Source of the DNA: Chloroflexota bacterium
GTDB taxonomy: Bacteria > Chloroflexota > Anaerolineae > Aggregatilineales > Phototrophicaceae
Direction of reading: 5' to 3'
DNA length: 35,789 nt
NCBI GenBank assembly: GCA_011523705.1
Contig: WTGC01000189.1
Location: forward strand, 1 to 35,789
Shown here: positions 1 through 6,665 of the stretch, piece after piece
Numbering within the stretch: the first letter of the stretch is position 1
Layout: the number at the start of each line of letters is the position of its first letter
Position numbers and translations under genes: made by a program
The notes under the pieces: generated by a model
Seen by the model: only the letters and a program-made list of their open reading frames with translations
Database searches by the model: none
What the model was told of the DNA's origin: nothing

Positions 1-55
1 CTTTCATTTGTTATCTCCTTTCTCTATCCGATATAAGGATTTTAACAGAAAACTC
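1..55. repeat. Terminal overlap, identical to 35735-35789
   Basis: The first 55 bases are identical to the last 55 (35735-35789). The repeat holds the downstream part of promoter P1, the ribosome binding site and the first codons of the gene at 35361-35741. An exact 55-base identity is what a de Bruijn assembler leaves when a circular or terminally redundant molecule closes at k=55, so I read it as evidence of circular closure, not as a biological terminal repeat. Promoter P1 spans this junction and belongs to the gene at the far right end. Confidence 0.9.
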
Positions 56-67
56 GCGCACTGTCAA
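39..67 (-). promoter_or_regulatory. Early promoter P1 (sigma70 type)
   Basis: On the minus strand there is a perfect -35 box TTGACA (62-67), a 17-base spacer and a -10 box TAAAAT (39-44). Upstream lie A/T-rich bases with two tandem AAAATTGCC units about one helical turn apart (UP-element or operator-like). The start point would be near base 32, followed by TCGGATAGAG and the AAAGGAG ribosome site of the ADP-ribosyltransferase-like gene, reached across the circle junction. It is nearly identical to P2 and P3. Whether the shared bases also bind a phage regulator is inference. Confidence 0.9.
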
Positions 68-102
68 CACAAAAACGAGGCAATTTTGGGGCAATTTTAG
101 AC

Positions 103-143
103 AAAAAACCGCCCCCGATCCGGCAAAATGCCGAAGCAGGGGC
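103..143 (-). terminator. Intrinsic terminator after the last late gene
   Basis: Read on the minus strand, a stem GCCCC/GGGGC (outer, 111-115 with 139-143) encloses a second stem CGGCA/TGCCG (121-125 with 129-133) and is followed by six T (103-108). It lies 19 bases past the stop of the gene at 162-578 and just upstream of promoter P1, so it separates late transcripts from the early operon. The stem has an internal loop, so it is somewhat weaker than the one at 32552. Confidence 0.75.
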
Positions 144-161
144 AGCTACTAGGGAGAGCGA

Positions 162-578
162 CTAATTTTTGATTTGCCAGTCGGTGTAAGTCACGGCCGA
201 TTCGCCGGCTTGGGATGTGGGGCATGCATCAAGCATTATGGTCTGCGTGAAGGCGTATCGGCCGACCTCTACTCCGCCGATGGTATCTACCACGACGCCT
301 TCACGGGTGTACGCGCGCGGATGGCATTCACCCGGCGTCGCGTCGTCCGAGGCAAGGACGGGCGCGGGAACATCAATCTCCGCCGTCTCCATGTCCTCGC
401 ACTCCGGCGGCAAGTCGGCGCTTCCGCCGTGTCCTGACACAGAATCGCCGCACTCTATAACCGCTCTTTCAACCTCGCTCGCATCACCATCCGCTAGCGC
501 CGGGATTGCGGCGACAGACAAGCCTAGCATGCCGATGGCAAGACCCACTGCAGCGCCGCGCCATTGTCCTAGATTCAT
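162..578 (-). CDS. Small secreted cysteine-containing protein, function unknown
   Basis: 138 residues. Residues 1-29 form a typical Sec signal peptide: basic start, hydrophobic core at about 9-27, and a likely cut after ALA at 27-29. The mature part is acidic and has four cysteines (in ECGD, PECED, GECHP and DACPT contexts), enough for two disulfides, which fits a periplasmic or extracellular product. The ribosome site GAGGAGG is well spaced. It is the last gene of the late transcript, 2 bases after the holin-like gene and followed by a terminator. The setting beside a holin suggests lysis or envelope work, perhaps an outer-membrane partner, but there is no lipobox and I do not recognise a family. 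Confidence 0.7.
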   Translation of the reverse strand: MNLGQWRGAAVGLAIGMLGLSVAAIPALADGDASEVERAVIECGDSVSGHGGSADLPPECEDMETAEIDVPAPVLASDDATPGECHPRAYTREGVVVDTIGGVEVGRYAFTQTIMLDACPTSQAGESAVTYTDWQIKN

Positions 579-580
579 GG

Positions 581-832
581 TTAGTCCTCCTCCGCGTCAA
601 TCATTTTTTCTGCCAGCCTGTAACCCTCGCTATCGCCGGGCGGCGGGGCAAGCAAGTCCTTGGCTATCCCTGACATGGCCCCAAGCGCGAATGTCGCGAC
701 GGGTATCAGCGTATCCCCCATGCCAGAGGCGACGGCATGGTATATGCAGTACAGCGCCACGACAGCGAGCGCCACCATCGCAAGCAGGACTTTAACTTGC
801 AGCTTGTCCGTAAGCCAATTCAAAAATTTCAT
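581..832 (-). CDS. Holin-like small membrane protein
   Basis: 83 residues with two predicted membrane segments (about 14-35 and 41-58) separated by a short turn. A short polar N-terminus and a charged, acidic C-terminal tail follow. Size and layout match class II holins, which permeabilise the inner membrane at the end of infection. The start has a strong site, GGAGGGG, 3-4 bases before ATG. It sits in the cluster of exported and membrane proteins at the end of the late region, as lysis genes usually do. No endolysin is recognisable nearby, so the holin call rests on topology and position only. Confidence 0.6.
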   Translation of the reverse strand: MKFLNWLTDKLQVKVLLAMVALAVVALYCIYHAVASGMGDTLIPVATFALGAMSGIAKDLLAPPPGDSEGYRLAEKMIDAEED

Positions 833-842
833 TTTCCCCTCC

Positions 843-1118
843 CTACTTTACCGACATCTCCGTGCGGTGGACGCGAACTGTATCGTCGAATTCGGCCGGA
901 CCGGACGCGTCGATGATGATGTGGAAATCGTATCGGCGCGCTGATAGTTCGGCGCGCTGAAGACGGACAAACTCCGCGTCCGCGATAGGGCGCAGTCGCG
1001 CGACGGCTGTTTCGTCCGATTCGTCTTTTTCGACTGGCAGCGAGACCTGCGCCCTCACGACGCCCCACTCATCTAGGCTGACCGCTACTACGCGCCGCTG
1101 TTTGACCTGCTTTGGCAT
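843..1118 (-). CDS. Hypothetical protein
   Basis: 91 residues, charged, with no signal peptide or membrane segment. The N-terminus is basic (PKQVKQRR) and the C-terminal half looks like alternating beta strands. The start has AAGGA at good spacing, inside the end of the preceding ankyrin-like gene (stop at 1123-1125), so the two are probably translationally linked. I do not recognise a family. Its place between the Fn3-ankyrin protein and the holin-like gene suggests a late accessory role. Confidence 0.6.
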   Translation of the reverse strand: MPKQVKQRRVVAVSLDEWGVVRAQVSLPVEKDESDETAVARLRPIADAEFVRLQRAELSARRYDFHIIIDASGPAEFDDTVRVHRTEMSVK

Positions 1119-1122
1119 TTCG

Positions 1123-1950
1123 TCATCCTTCCCATGGCGCGCCCGCGTACTCCGCGCGCGAAAGCCAATCCCTCATAAGCAATCCCTGGGATTCCAGTAT
1201 ATCCGCTATCGTCTCGCCGCGCCGATTCCTGATAGTCGGATCCAATCCAGCGCCTCGAACATCGTCATTGCGTCCTGTTCCTATCAGGCGGCCGAGCCAG
1301 ACCAGGCGATTGACGCCTCGGGCGTCGAGGTAATTTCCGTGCGAGTCCACATCATAAGATGTTGGATGAGCCGCGATTATATGTCCGATTGTGTTGCCGT
1401 AGGCATCCAGATCGTTAACCCCGGGAGAAAGCGCTTTGCAAACCGAGGTAAAATTCTCAAGGCTATCGGTCTTGAAAAAATGCCAGTAAACGTTCGAATG
1501 CGTTACTCGGCTGAACATTAGCTGAGAGACGCTTGCTATCGGCCCCCAGTTTCCGCCTTCGCGCCGCGCCCTCACGTCAATAGTCTTCCAGCCCGATGCG
1601 GGGATGCAAAGGACGTTGTCCGCGTCTTCCGTCGCGAAGAGTTCTCGCGTGCAGTCGCGCATCTCCCCGTTCCCTATCCTGGCTTGGTATTCGAGTCGGA
1701 CGCCAAAAGTGTCGCGCGGCGGGCGCACGATCAAAAAGTGGTTTCGCTGCTCTAGATTCAACGACGGCGGCGTAAGCGTTTCAGGATCAGGCGGCGCTGA
1801 ATTTATGGCTTCTTGCCGCTCGAACATCACCGCGTCTATCGCATCCGCCTCTTCTGCCGTGGTGGCCAAAGATAGCAGACCATTTGCCGCCTCGACTAGC
1901 TCGTCCATCGTGCGCGCCTCCCTGAGAGGCGATAAGTCCATTTCACCCAT
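1123..1950 (-). CDS. Fn3-like and ankyrin-like repeat protein
   Basis: 275 residues from the ATG at 1950, which has GGAGAG at good spacing; an in-frame ATG at 1965 lacks one. Residues about 65-145 resemble a fibronectin III sandwich (strand pattern with VRLEYQAR, GWKTIDVRARR, NWGPIASV). The C-terminal part resembles two degenerate ankyrin repeats: one around DLDAYGNTIGHIIAAH and one ending GLDPTIRNRRGETIADIL, the classic DP-x-x-RNRRGET-x-D helix-turn-helix form. Both domains bind other proteins. No signal peptide is seen. Phages of some animal-associated bacteria carry ankyrin proteins that act on the eukaryotic host; that role here would be pure inference. The order of domains is read by eye only. 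Confidence 0.6.
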   Translation of the reverse strand: MGEMDLSPLREARTMDELVEAANGLLSLATTAEEADAIDAVMFERQEAINSAPPDPETLTPPSLNLEQRNHFLIVRPPRDTFGVRLEYQARIGNGEMRDCTRELFATEDADNVLCIPASGWKTIDVRARREGGNWGPIASVSQLMFSRVTHSNVYWHFFKTDSLENFTSVCKALSPGVNDLDAYGNTIGHIIAAHPTSYDVDSHGNYLDARGVNRLVWLGRLIGTGRNDDVRGAGLDPTIRNRRGETIADILESQGLLMRDWLSRAEYAGAPWEG

Positions 1951-1954
1951 AAAA

Positions 1955-2257
1955 TCACTCTCCATTCAGAGTCGCCATTGTCGGCGAAATTTGAAGGCGT
2001 TCGCTGATCGCCTGCATGTAAATCGTGATTGAATCTAGCTGAGTCTCTATCCTGCTCAGCCTGCTCGCGGTGTCAATCTCTGATATGCGTAGCCGGGTTT
2101 CTAGCTCGGTCAGCCGAGACTCGTACTGAGTCTCGTCCTGCGCTATACGGGTTTCGAGGTGCGCAAGATCCGCTTGCTGTGTGAACCACGCGCCGATGAC
2201 CATCACGACAGGGATGATAAGAGTCACCACTATCTGGATATACTGCCCCCTGTCCAT
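1955..2257 (-). CDS. Membrane-anchored coiled-coil protein
   Basis: 100 residues: a short N-terminus, one membrane helix at about 7-25, then a long heptad-patterned helix at about 28-90 rich in E, R and L (TRIAQDE, TELETRL, SRIETQL). The layout, one N-terminal anchor with a soluble coiled coil, fits an inner-membrane spanin component or a holin accessory protein, but the outer-membrane partner is not evident. The start has GGAGGT. The stop overlaps the early codons of the next gene. Lysis function is inferred from topology and neighbours. Confidence 0.6.
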   Translation of the reverse strand: MDRGQYIQIVVTLIIPVVMVIGAWFTQQADLAHLETRIAQDETQYESRLTELETRLRISEIDTASRLSRIETQLDSITIYMQAISERLQISPTMATLNGE

Positions 2258-2278
2258 GCGCGCACCTCCGCATCCCCA

Positions 2279-3211
2279 CTACCTCACCGCATTTTCTAGG
2301 GCGCATCCGCTAATCGCGCAGTTCACGAACATGCCGTCTTGAGCCGCCACTTCCTCTTCATAATCCGTCCACGGCGCCATTGCTTCGCGCCAGTCGGCAA
2401 GCTCCTGCTGATAGGCGTCAAGCAGAACCTGATAGGCGGCGATTTCGGCGTTGAACGCAGCGCGCTTAGCGGCGTTGCGTGCTTCCGCTTCTCTGCTGCT
2501 GGGCTGCAACGCAATCAGACGCGCTTCCACCTGGAGATTCCACCAGCCGGCCGCGATGTTGTCCAGCCGCATCTGTTCAGCGGCGCCTACCCATACAGCT
2601 ACCGTCCCGCTCCCTGTCGCCTGCGCGATGTATGTAGCCACCTGGTCATCGGTCAGATCGCAAAAGCGCTGATACCGCTCGGCATAGGACGGGTAGAACT
2701 GAAGCTGTCTGCCTCGGCAGTCAAAAATCACCTGTTGGGCGATAACTTGCCGCTGTTCCATGAACGCCATGATAAGCGGTCTATCCCCATCATCGGAGAG
2801 CGGCAGGTAGCGGAGGTAGAAGTCACTGTCGGATATTGTCACTTCGTCGACCGAGCCGTCGTCGTTCCATGTCACCGATACATTGCCCTCTCCAACGGCG
2901 TCTTCCACCGAGCGGATGGAAACGCTAACCTCGCTGACAATCTCGCCGTTCTCGTCGAGGTCAGCGGTTGAATGTTGACGATCCCAAAGGTGGCGCTGAT
3001 ACAGCGCGTCTAAGTCAATGCCGACCGATTCGTACTCCGGTTCGACGGGCGCGGCTGGACGCGCCGGCTTCGCCGGGCGCTCGCCTTCCGGCTCATAAAG
3101 CACGGGGACGGACTCAGGCGGCGCGTCGCCGAATAGCGCGGACGCGCCGCCGTGAGCATACATTATCGCTGCCAACGCCAAGCCTACAAGCCATGCCCTT
3201 TTTTTCAGCAT
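2279..3211 (-). CDS. Exported coiled-coil protein, function unknown
   Basis: 310 residues. Residues 1-25 are a clear signal sequence (MLKKR, then a hydrophobic stretch ending ASA). A Pro- and Glu-rich linker at about 30-60 follows. The middle (about 65-200) is acidic and the C-terminal third (about 205-290) is a long Ala/Glu helix likely to coil. No catalytic motif of a lysozyme, amidase or peptidase can be seen, so despite its place at the head of the lysis-like cluster it cannot be called an endolysin. The start has GGAGATGA. It could be a virion-external or periplasmic factor. Confidence 0.6.
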   Translation of the reverse strand: MLKKRAWLVGLALAAIMYAHGGASALFGDAPPESVPVLYEPEGERPAKPARPAAPVEPEYESVGIDLDALYQRHLWDRQHSTADLDENGEIVSEVSVSIRSVEDAVGEGNVSVTWNDDGSVDEVTISDSDFYLRYLPLSDDGDRPLIMAFMEQRQVIAQQVIFDCRGRQLQFYPSYAERYQRFCDLTDDQVATYIAQATGSGTVAVWVGAAEQMRLDNIAAGWWNLQVEARLIALQPSSREAEARNAAKRAAFNAEIAAYQVLLDAYQQELADWREAMAPWTDYEEEVAAQDGMFVNCAISGCALENAVR

Positions 3212-3245
3212 CGGTCATCTCCAAATCCAAGTTCGCCCCGCCTTC

Positions 3246-3281
3246 ACTGCCTCTCGGCCCCCCCGGCGGGGCGCTGGCAGT
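3246..3281 (-). other. Stable intergenic hairpin
   Basis: In the 96-base gap between two late genes, ACTGCC/GGCAGT (3246-3251 with 3276-3281) encloses GCCCC/GGGGC (57-61 with 68-72 of the same block). The stem is GC-rich and should fold in RNA. There is no T-run on either strand, so it is not a standard intrinsic terminator. It may protect or process the transcript, or lower read-through to the lysis-like cluster. Confidence 0.45.
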
Positions 3282-3307
3282 CTACGCATTCTGCCACTAC
3301 CAGTATA

Positions 3308-4198
3308 TCAGGAATCTTGCTTGGGTTTTTCAGGCTCGGGTTTCGCCGCGACAGTGAAAGTCCAGCTCGTCATTTTCAGCTCGCCAACAGTCAGTTCACC
3401 GCGCCCCTGGCTCTTCGGTTTGTCGCCGTCCATCGTGATAACCGTTTTGTGGTCATTTTCGCCGTACACGCCAGACGTGACCGTGACGATGTGGCCGGGG
3501 ATGTCGCTAACAAGGCTCAGGATTTTTTCGTCGTCCTTGCCCTTCAGCGCGGGTTGCGCGGGGACGCTGAATCCCCATTCTGATATGCCGCCCTCGGAAA
3601 TCAGGATCGGGCCGCCCGCGCGCGAGAGCGTCCGCTTGAACACGCCGTAGGTTGGCTTGCCGCCCTGGTGAACTTTCACAGGGCGCATGGGCAGAATATT
3701 TTCGACCCTCAAAAATCCGGTGACTTTCGTTATCCGCTCTAGGTATGCCTTCACGCCTTTCGCTTCGCCTGGCGTCCGGTCGGAAAAATGTTTCCGCAGG
3801 CCTTTGAGCGCCGCCGGGCTGATCGTCTCCATCTGCTTAAGCATCCGTCGTTGATCCGGCAATGAAAAATGAACCAGCGGCCACCATGCTTCGCCGCCCT
3901 CCAATGTCGAAGTTTTTGCGAGGTGGCCTGCGGTTTCTATCTGTGTTTGGATAGAGTACATCGCGGCGATAATGTTCGTTTGGTTCTGTCCCCATGTCAG
4001 ATCGTCCTGCCAGATAGTCTCCGCGAGTCGCAGTCCTACATGGACAGGAAAGAGCGATAGTTCAAGCGCCGTCTGGTACTCGCCAAGATCCTCTTTGTCG
4101 AACTGATCGAACAGGATCAACCGCGCGAGGGGATCGCCCATGTTCGCGTAATCGTTCAAGATGTACCCGATATAGCCCATGTGGAATGCGCCGCTCAT
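3308..4198 (-). CDS. Hypothetical late protein
   Basis: 296 residues, soluble, with no signal peptide. The N-terminal 100 residues are helical with many aromatic residues, and the C-terminal end is a proline-lysine tail (KPEPEKPKQ). The middle has basic helices followed by a beta-rich part with IVTVTSGVYG. Start ATG at 4198 overlaps the previous stop (TAATG) and has GGAGGA upstream; a second ATG 6 codons in is possible. I recognise no family. Its place among fibre and tail-end genes suggests a virion or assembly protein; endolysin signatures are absent. Confidence 0.6.
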   Translation of the reverse strand: MSGAFHMGYIGYILNDYANMGDPLARLILFDQFDKEDLGEYQTALELSLFPVHVGLRLAETIWQDDLTWGQNQTNIIAAMYSIQTQIETAGHLAKTSTLEGGEAWWPLVHFSLPDQRRMLKQMETISPAALKGLRKHFSDRTPGEAKGVKAYLERITKVTGFLRVENILPMRPVKVHQGGKPTYGVFKRTLSRAGGPILISEGGISEWGFSVPAQPALKGKDDEKILSLVSDIPGHIVTVTSGVYGENDHKTVITMDGDKPKSQGRGELTVGELKMTSWTFTVAAKPEPEKPKQDS

Positions 4199-5133
4199 TA
4201 GATGCGTCCTCCGATCTGATATGTGACGACTTGTGGGTGGAGTAAATGAATAGGATTCAGGTAAGCGGCCTTTTGCCGTTTGTTCAAATCCCCGGCAGAG
4301 AACCCCCTGAATCGCAAAAGGATTTTGACCGGGATCCCGTCATCGAAGTCCGCCGCGCTCACGGTAGTGAAGCGCTGGTTATCAGATGTGGAGCGGTCAT
4401 TCGGAATCTGGATTCCAATGTCAAGAATCGAGTGATTGCTGAAGGAATCCATTGATATTCCAATCTCGTCGCCCATGAAGGAATCGCGGAAAGACCGGCG
4501 CCAGATAGTCGCGCGCTTTCCCGCTCTATCATGCCACAGCTGATAGCCGATCGAAACTTCCATATTGTTTTTTCGCTCTTTCCCCGGGCGCGTCCACAGC
4601 AGGTCTCCCTCGTAGTCCACGCACACTGGCGCGCCTGGCCGGATGCCTAGAGTGCTGGTAGTCGCCAGCGTGTATATGAGCGCGCCGGGATCATCAGGGA
4701 TCGCCGTCCGGGTAGTGACGCTCGCGAGTCCGAAGGCTGGCGTCGTGAGTGGATTGAGCGCCTGGTAGAACGAATAGCCTGGCGGCGCGGATCCGCTGCG
4801 CCATACTACGGGTACGGCGTCCTCGGTGTCGGGGGTGTCGTGGTGGACTATGCCGATAGAGTGATCGTGTCTGGGAAGCGCCTTAACCGCCGCGCCGCCA
4901 TGCCAGCCGACGCTCTCGCCGGCCTTCCATGCCAGCGCGGGTGAGGGCTGAGGGACATAGACTAAATCGCACTCTATCGCTACCGCGATACGCGCGCCGC
5001 GTTTCCCAGATTCAAGCGCGAACCCCAAGCGCCCGCCTGTGTCCACTATATCGCCCTTGCGGACTACGCCAGGCGCCGTCCACTCTACGCTAGTCATAGC
5101 GCGCGAGTGCGGAAAAACCTTTTCTCCTGCCAC
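4198..5133 (-). CDS. Tail-region protein with DUF2190-like N-terminus
   Basis: 311 residues from a GTG at 5133 that overlaps the previous stop (TAGTG) and has GAGGGGG five bases before it; longer readings lack a ribosome site. Residues about 10-80 resemble the small beta-barrel of DUF2190-type capsid decoration proteins: a tract with PGVVRKGDIVDTGGRLGFAL, then a strand of the IAVAIECDLVYVP type and an AWKAGESVGW turn. The rest is beta-rich and unknown. Such proteins usually coat capsids, yet this one lies in the fibre and late accessory block. The similarity is by eye and would need a profile search. Confidence 0.6.
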   Translation of the reverse strand: MAGEKVFPHSRAMTSVEWTAPGVVRKGDIVDTGGRLGFALESGKRGARIAVAIECDLVYVPQPSPALAWKAGESVGWHGGAAVKALPRHDHSIGIVHHDTPDTEDAVPVVWRSGSAPPGYSFYQALNPLTTPAFGLASVTTRTAIPDDPGALIYTLATTSTLGIRPGAPVCVDYEGDLLWTRPGKERKNNMEVSIGYQLWHDRAGKRATIWRRSFRDSFMGDEIGISMDSFSNHSILDIGIQIPNDRSTSDNQRFTTVSAADFDDGIPVKILLRFRGFSAGDLNKRQKAAYLNPIHLLHPQVVTYQIGGRI

Positions 5134-5867
5134 TACAACCCCCTCACAGCTGCCAGCGCGTCCCATGTCACGACGGTAAATCCGTCGGGGTAGGACACAG
5201 GGTAAGCCACTGCCACCTCGTCCGTGTCGGGGTCGTCATCGTCATCATACGTCCGGATCCCGCCCGTAGAGACGTCGTACCCGTAAGCGGTCGTCCCGGC
5301 GCGATGCGGACGCCAAGCCGACTTTTCCGCGCTGGCGTAGATACCCCTTACGCCTGGGTCGCGCGCGATAGCGATGAAGCTTGCGAGGCGCAAGCGGTAT
5401 GCCGCCAGATTGTTGTTATTCGGCTGGCGCTTGGCGGCGGCGAGCAACTGCTGGATCCCGCGTATGTTCGGCTTGAGCAGCGCGTGCAGCAGGTCATCGC
5501 TCCATGCGTGTCCACTGTCAGTATGCGGCGAAAACGCTTCCTCAGCTAGAACGCGTTCCCAGTCAAGCGCCTCTCGCTCAACCGCGTCCTTGAAGTCGCC
5601 GATATCTTGGGCTACCTGCTGAGCGTTAGTCAGCGGCGCGCGCTCCTGAACCCCATTCGCGTCGGTCCAATACCATCCCGGCGCGCAGTCGGGGTCCCAG
5701 ACGTCGGAGTCGGTCTCGTCGATGTCGCGCAAGCGATTATTGATGTATGTGCCGACGCCAAAACCCGCGCGCCGTAGTCCGGGCGCGGTTGCGTTGATCC
5801 CCACTATCAACGCAGCGTCAGTCAGCGCGAAACCGTCCACAGGATCCAGCGCTACAAATATCGTCAT
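5133..5867 (-). CDS. Hypothetical tail-region protein
   Basis: 244 residues. The N-terminal 60 residues look beta-structured; the middle (about 80-175) is helical (DFKDAVEREALDWERV, LLHALLKPNIRGIQQLL, LAAYRLRLASFIAIA), and the C-terminus has a run of aspartates followed by a beta end. It starts at a TAATG overlap with the methyltransferase stop and ends at a TAGTG overlap with the next start, so the three are translated together. A role in tail fibre attachment or assembly is possible, but no family is recognised. Confidence 0.6.
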   Translation of the reverse strand: MTIFVALDPVDGFALTDAALIVGINATAPGLRRAGFGVGTYINNRLRDIDETDSDVWDPDCAPGWYWTDANGVQERAPLTNAQQVAQDIGDFKDAVEREALDWERVLAEEAFSPHTDSGHAWSDDLLHALLKPNIRGIQQLLAAAKRQPNNNNLAAYRLRLASFIAIARDPGVRGIYASAEKSAWRPHRAGTTAYGYDVSTGGIRTYDDDDDPDTDEVAVAYPVSYPDGFTVVTWDALAAVRGL

Positions 5868-6664
5868 TAGACCAGCACTCCTTGCGCCATGCGCGTCACC
5901 GCTAGATCGAAGTACGGCTTGTGAATCTCGATGCCGACATAGCGTCGTCCGTGATCCTTTGCCGCTCGGAGGGTCGTTCCTGAACCTGCCATTGGATCTA
6001 GCGCTATATCGCCGGGGTTACTCCAAGTCAGGATATGATCTACCGCGAGGCGATAAGGGAATGTCGCCGGGTGCTTGTGCGCGTCTGTGTATCTAGGATG
6101 CGCCTTACCGAATCCAGCGTCATATGTCCAAACGTTGTCGCGCTGTGTCATTTCAGGTATACGGTAGCCATTTTTTAGAGGTTTAGTTTCGCCGTTCTTC
6201 TCCCTGTAAGTTGTAGAGCCATGGAACTGCCCGCCATTTTTTGTCTTTACGTCGGCGATTATGTTGACGGTTTTGGGAGACCCGAACACGAACATGAAAG
6301 CGAATCCATTTTGATGTCGATTCTTCCAAGCCCTCCCGCCTACCCGCTTCCGGTACACCATCGTATCATGCAAGGGCAGCCCCCGTTCCATAAAGTGCAG
6401 CGCTTGCTTGAATGACGCGCCCGTTTTGCTTCTGTCTTCCACTGTATCTTCGACAATCCAGACCAGCGCGCCGCCTTCTGCCAGCGCGGAGACGCAAGCA
6501 TCGGCGACTCGCTCGAAATCAAATTGATGCCCTCCGTAGTCGCGGACATTGCCATAGGGAGGGCTGGTGACAATCAAATCGGCTTTGATTCCCCGCTCTG
6601 GTATCACATCCGCGGCGTCTCCACAAAAAATATCGCCCGCGTCGCCGTCCTGAAACCAGTGCAT
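5867..6664 (-). CDS. DNA methyltransferase, SPPY type (N4-cytosine or N6-adenine)
   Basis: 265 residues from the ATG at 6664, one base after the previous stop; the open frame extends further upstream only as overlap. Motif IV is TSPPY (33-37), HPATFPYRL (198-206) and motif I DPMAGSGTT (223-231) come last, which is the beta order of SAM-dependent amino-methyltransferases. SPPY is commonest in N4-cytosine enzymes but also occurs in N6-adenine ones. No restriction partner is near, so it is an orphan enzyme, likely shielding phage DNA from host restriction. It sits oddly among fibre genes and looks less GC-rich than its neighbours, suggesting acquisition. Confidence 0.9.
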   Translation of the reverse strand: MHWFQDGDAGDIFCGDAADVIPERGIKADLIVTSPPYGNVRDYGGHQFDFERVADACVSALAEGGALVWIVEDTVEDRSKTGASFKQALHFMERGLPLHDTMVYRKRVGGRAWKNRHQNGFAFMFVFGSPKTVNIIADVKTKNGGQFHGSTTYREKNGETKPLKNGYRIPEMTQRDNVWTYDAGFGKAHPRYTDAHKHPATFPYRLAVDHILTWSNPGDIALDPMAGSGTTLRAAKDHGRRYVGIEIHKPYFDLAVTRMAQGVLV

Positions 6665-6665
6665 T

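Noticed and set aside
217..795. Long plus-strand open frames, here and throughout
   Set aside because: They mirror minus-strand genes in GC-rich DNA, lack ribosome sites and show no domain; the whole genome is coherent on the minus strand.
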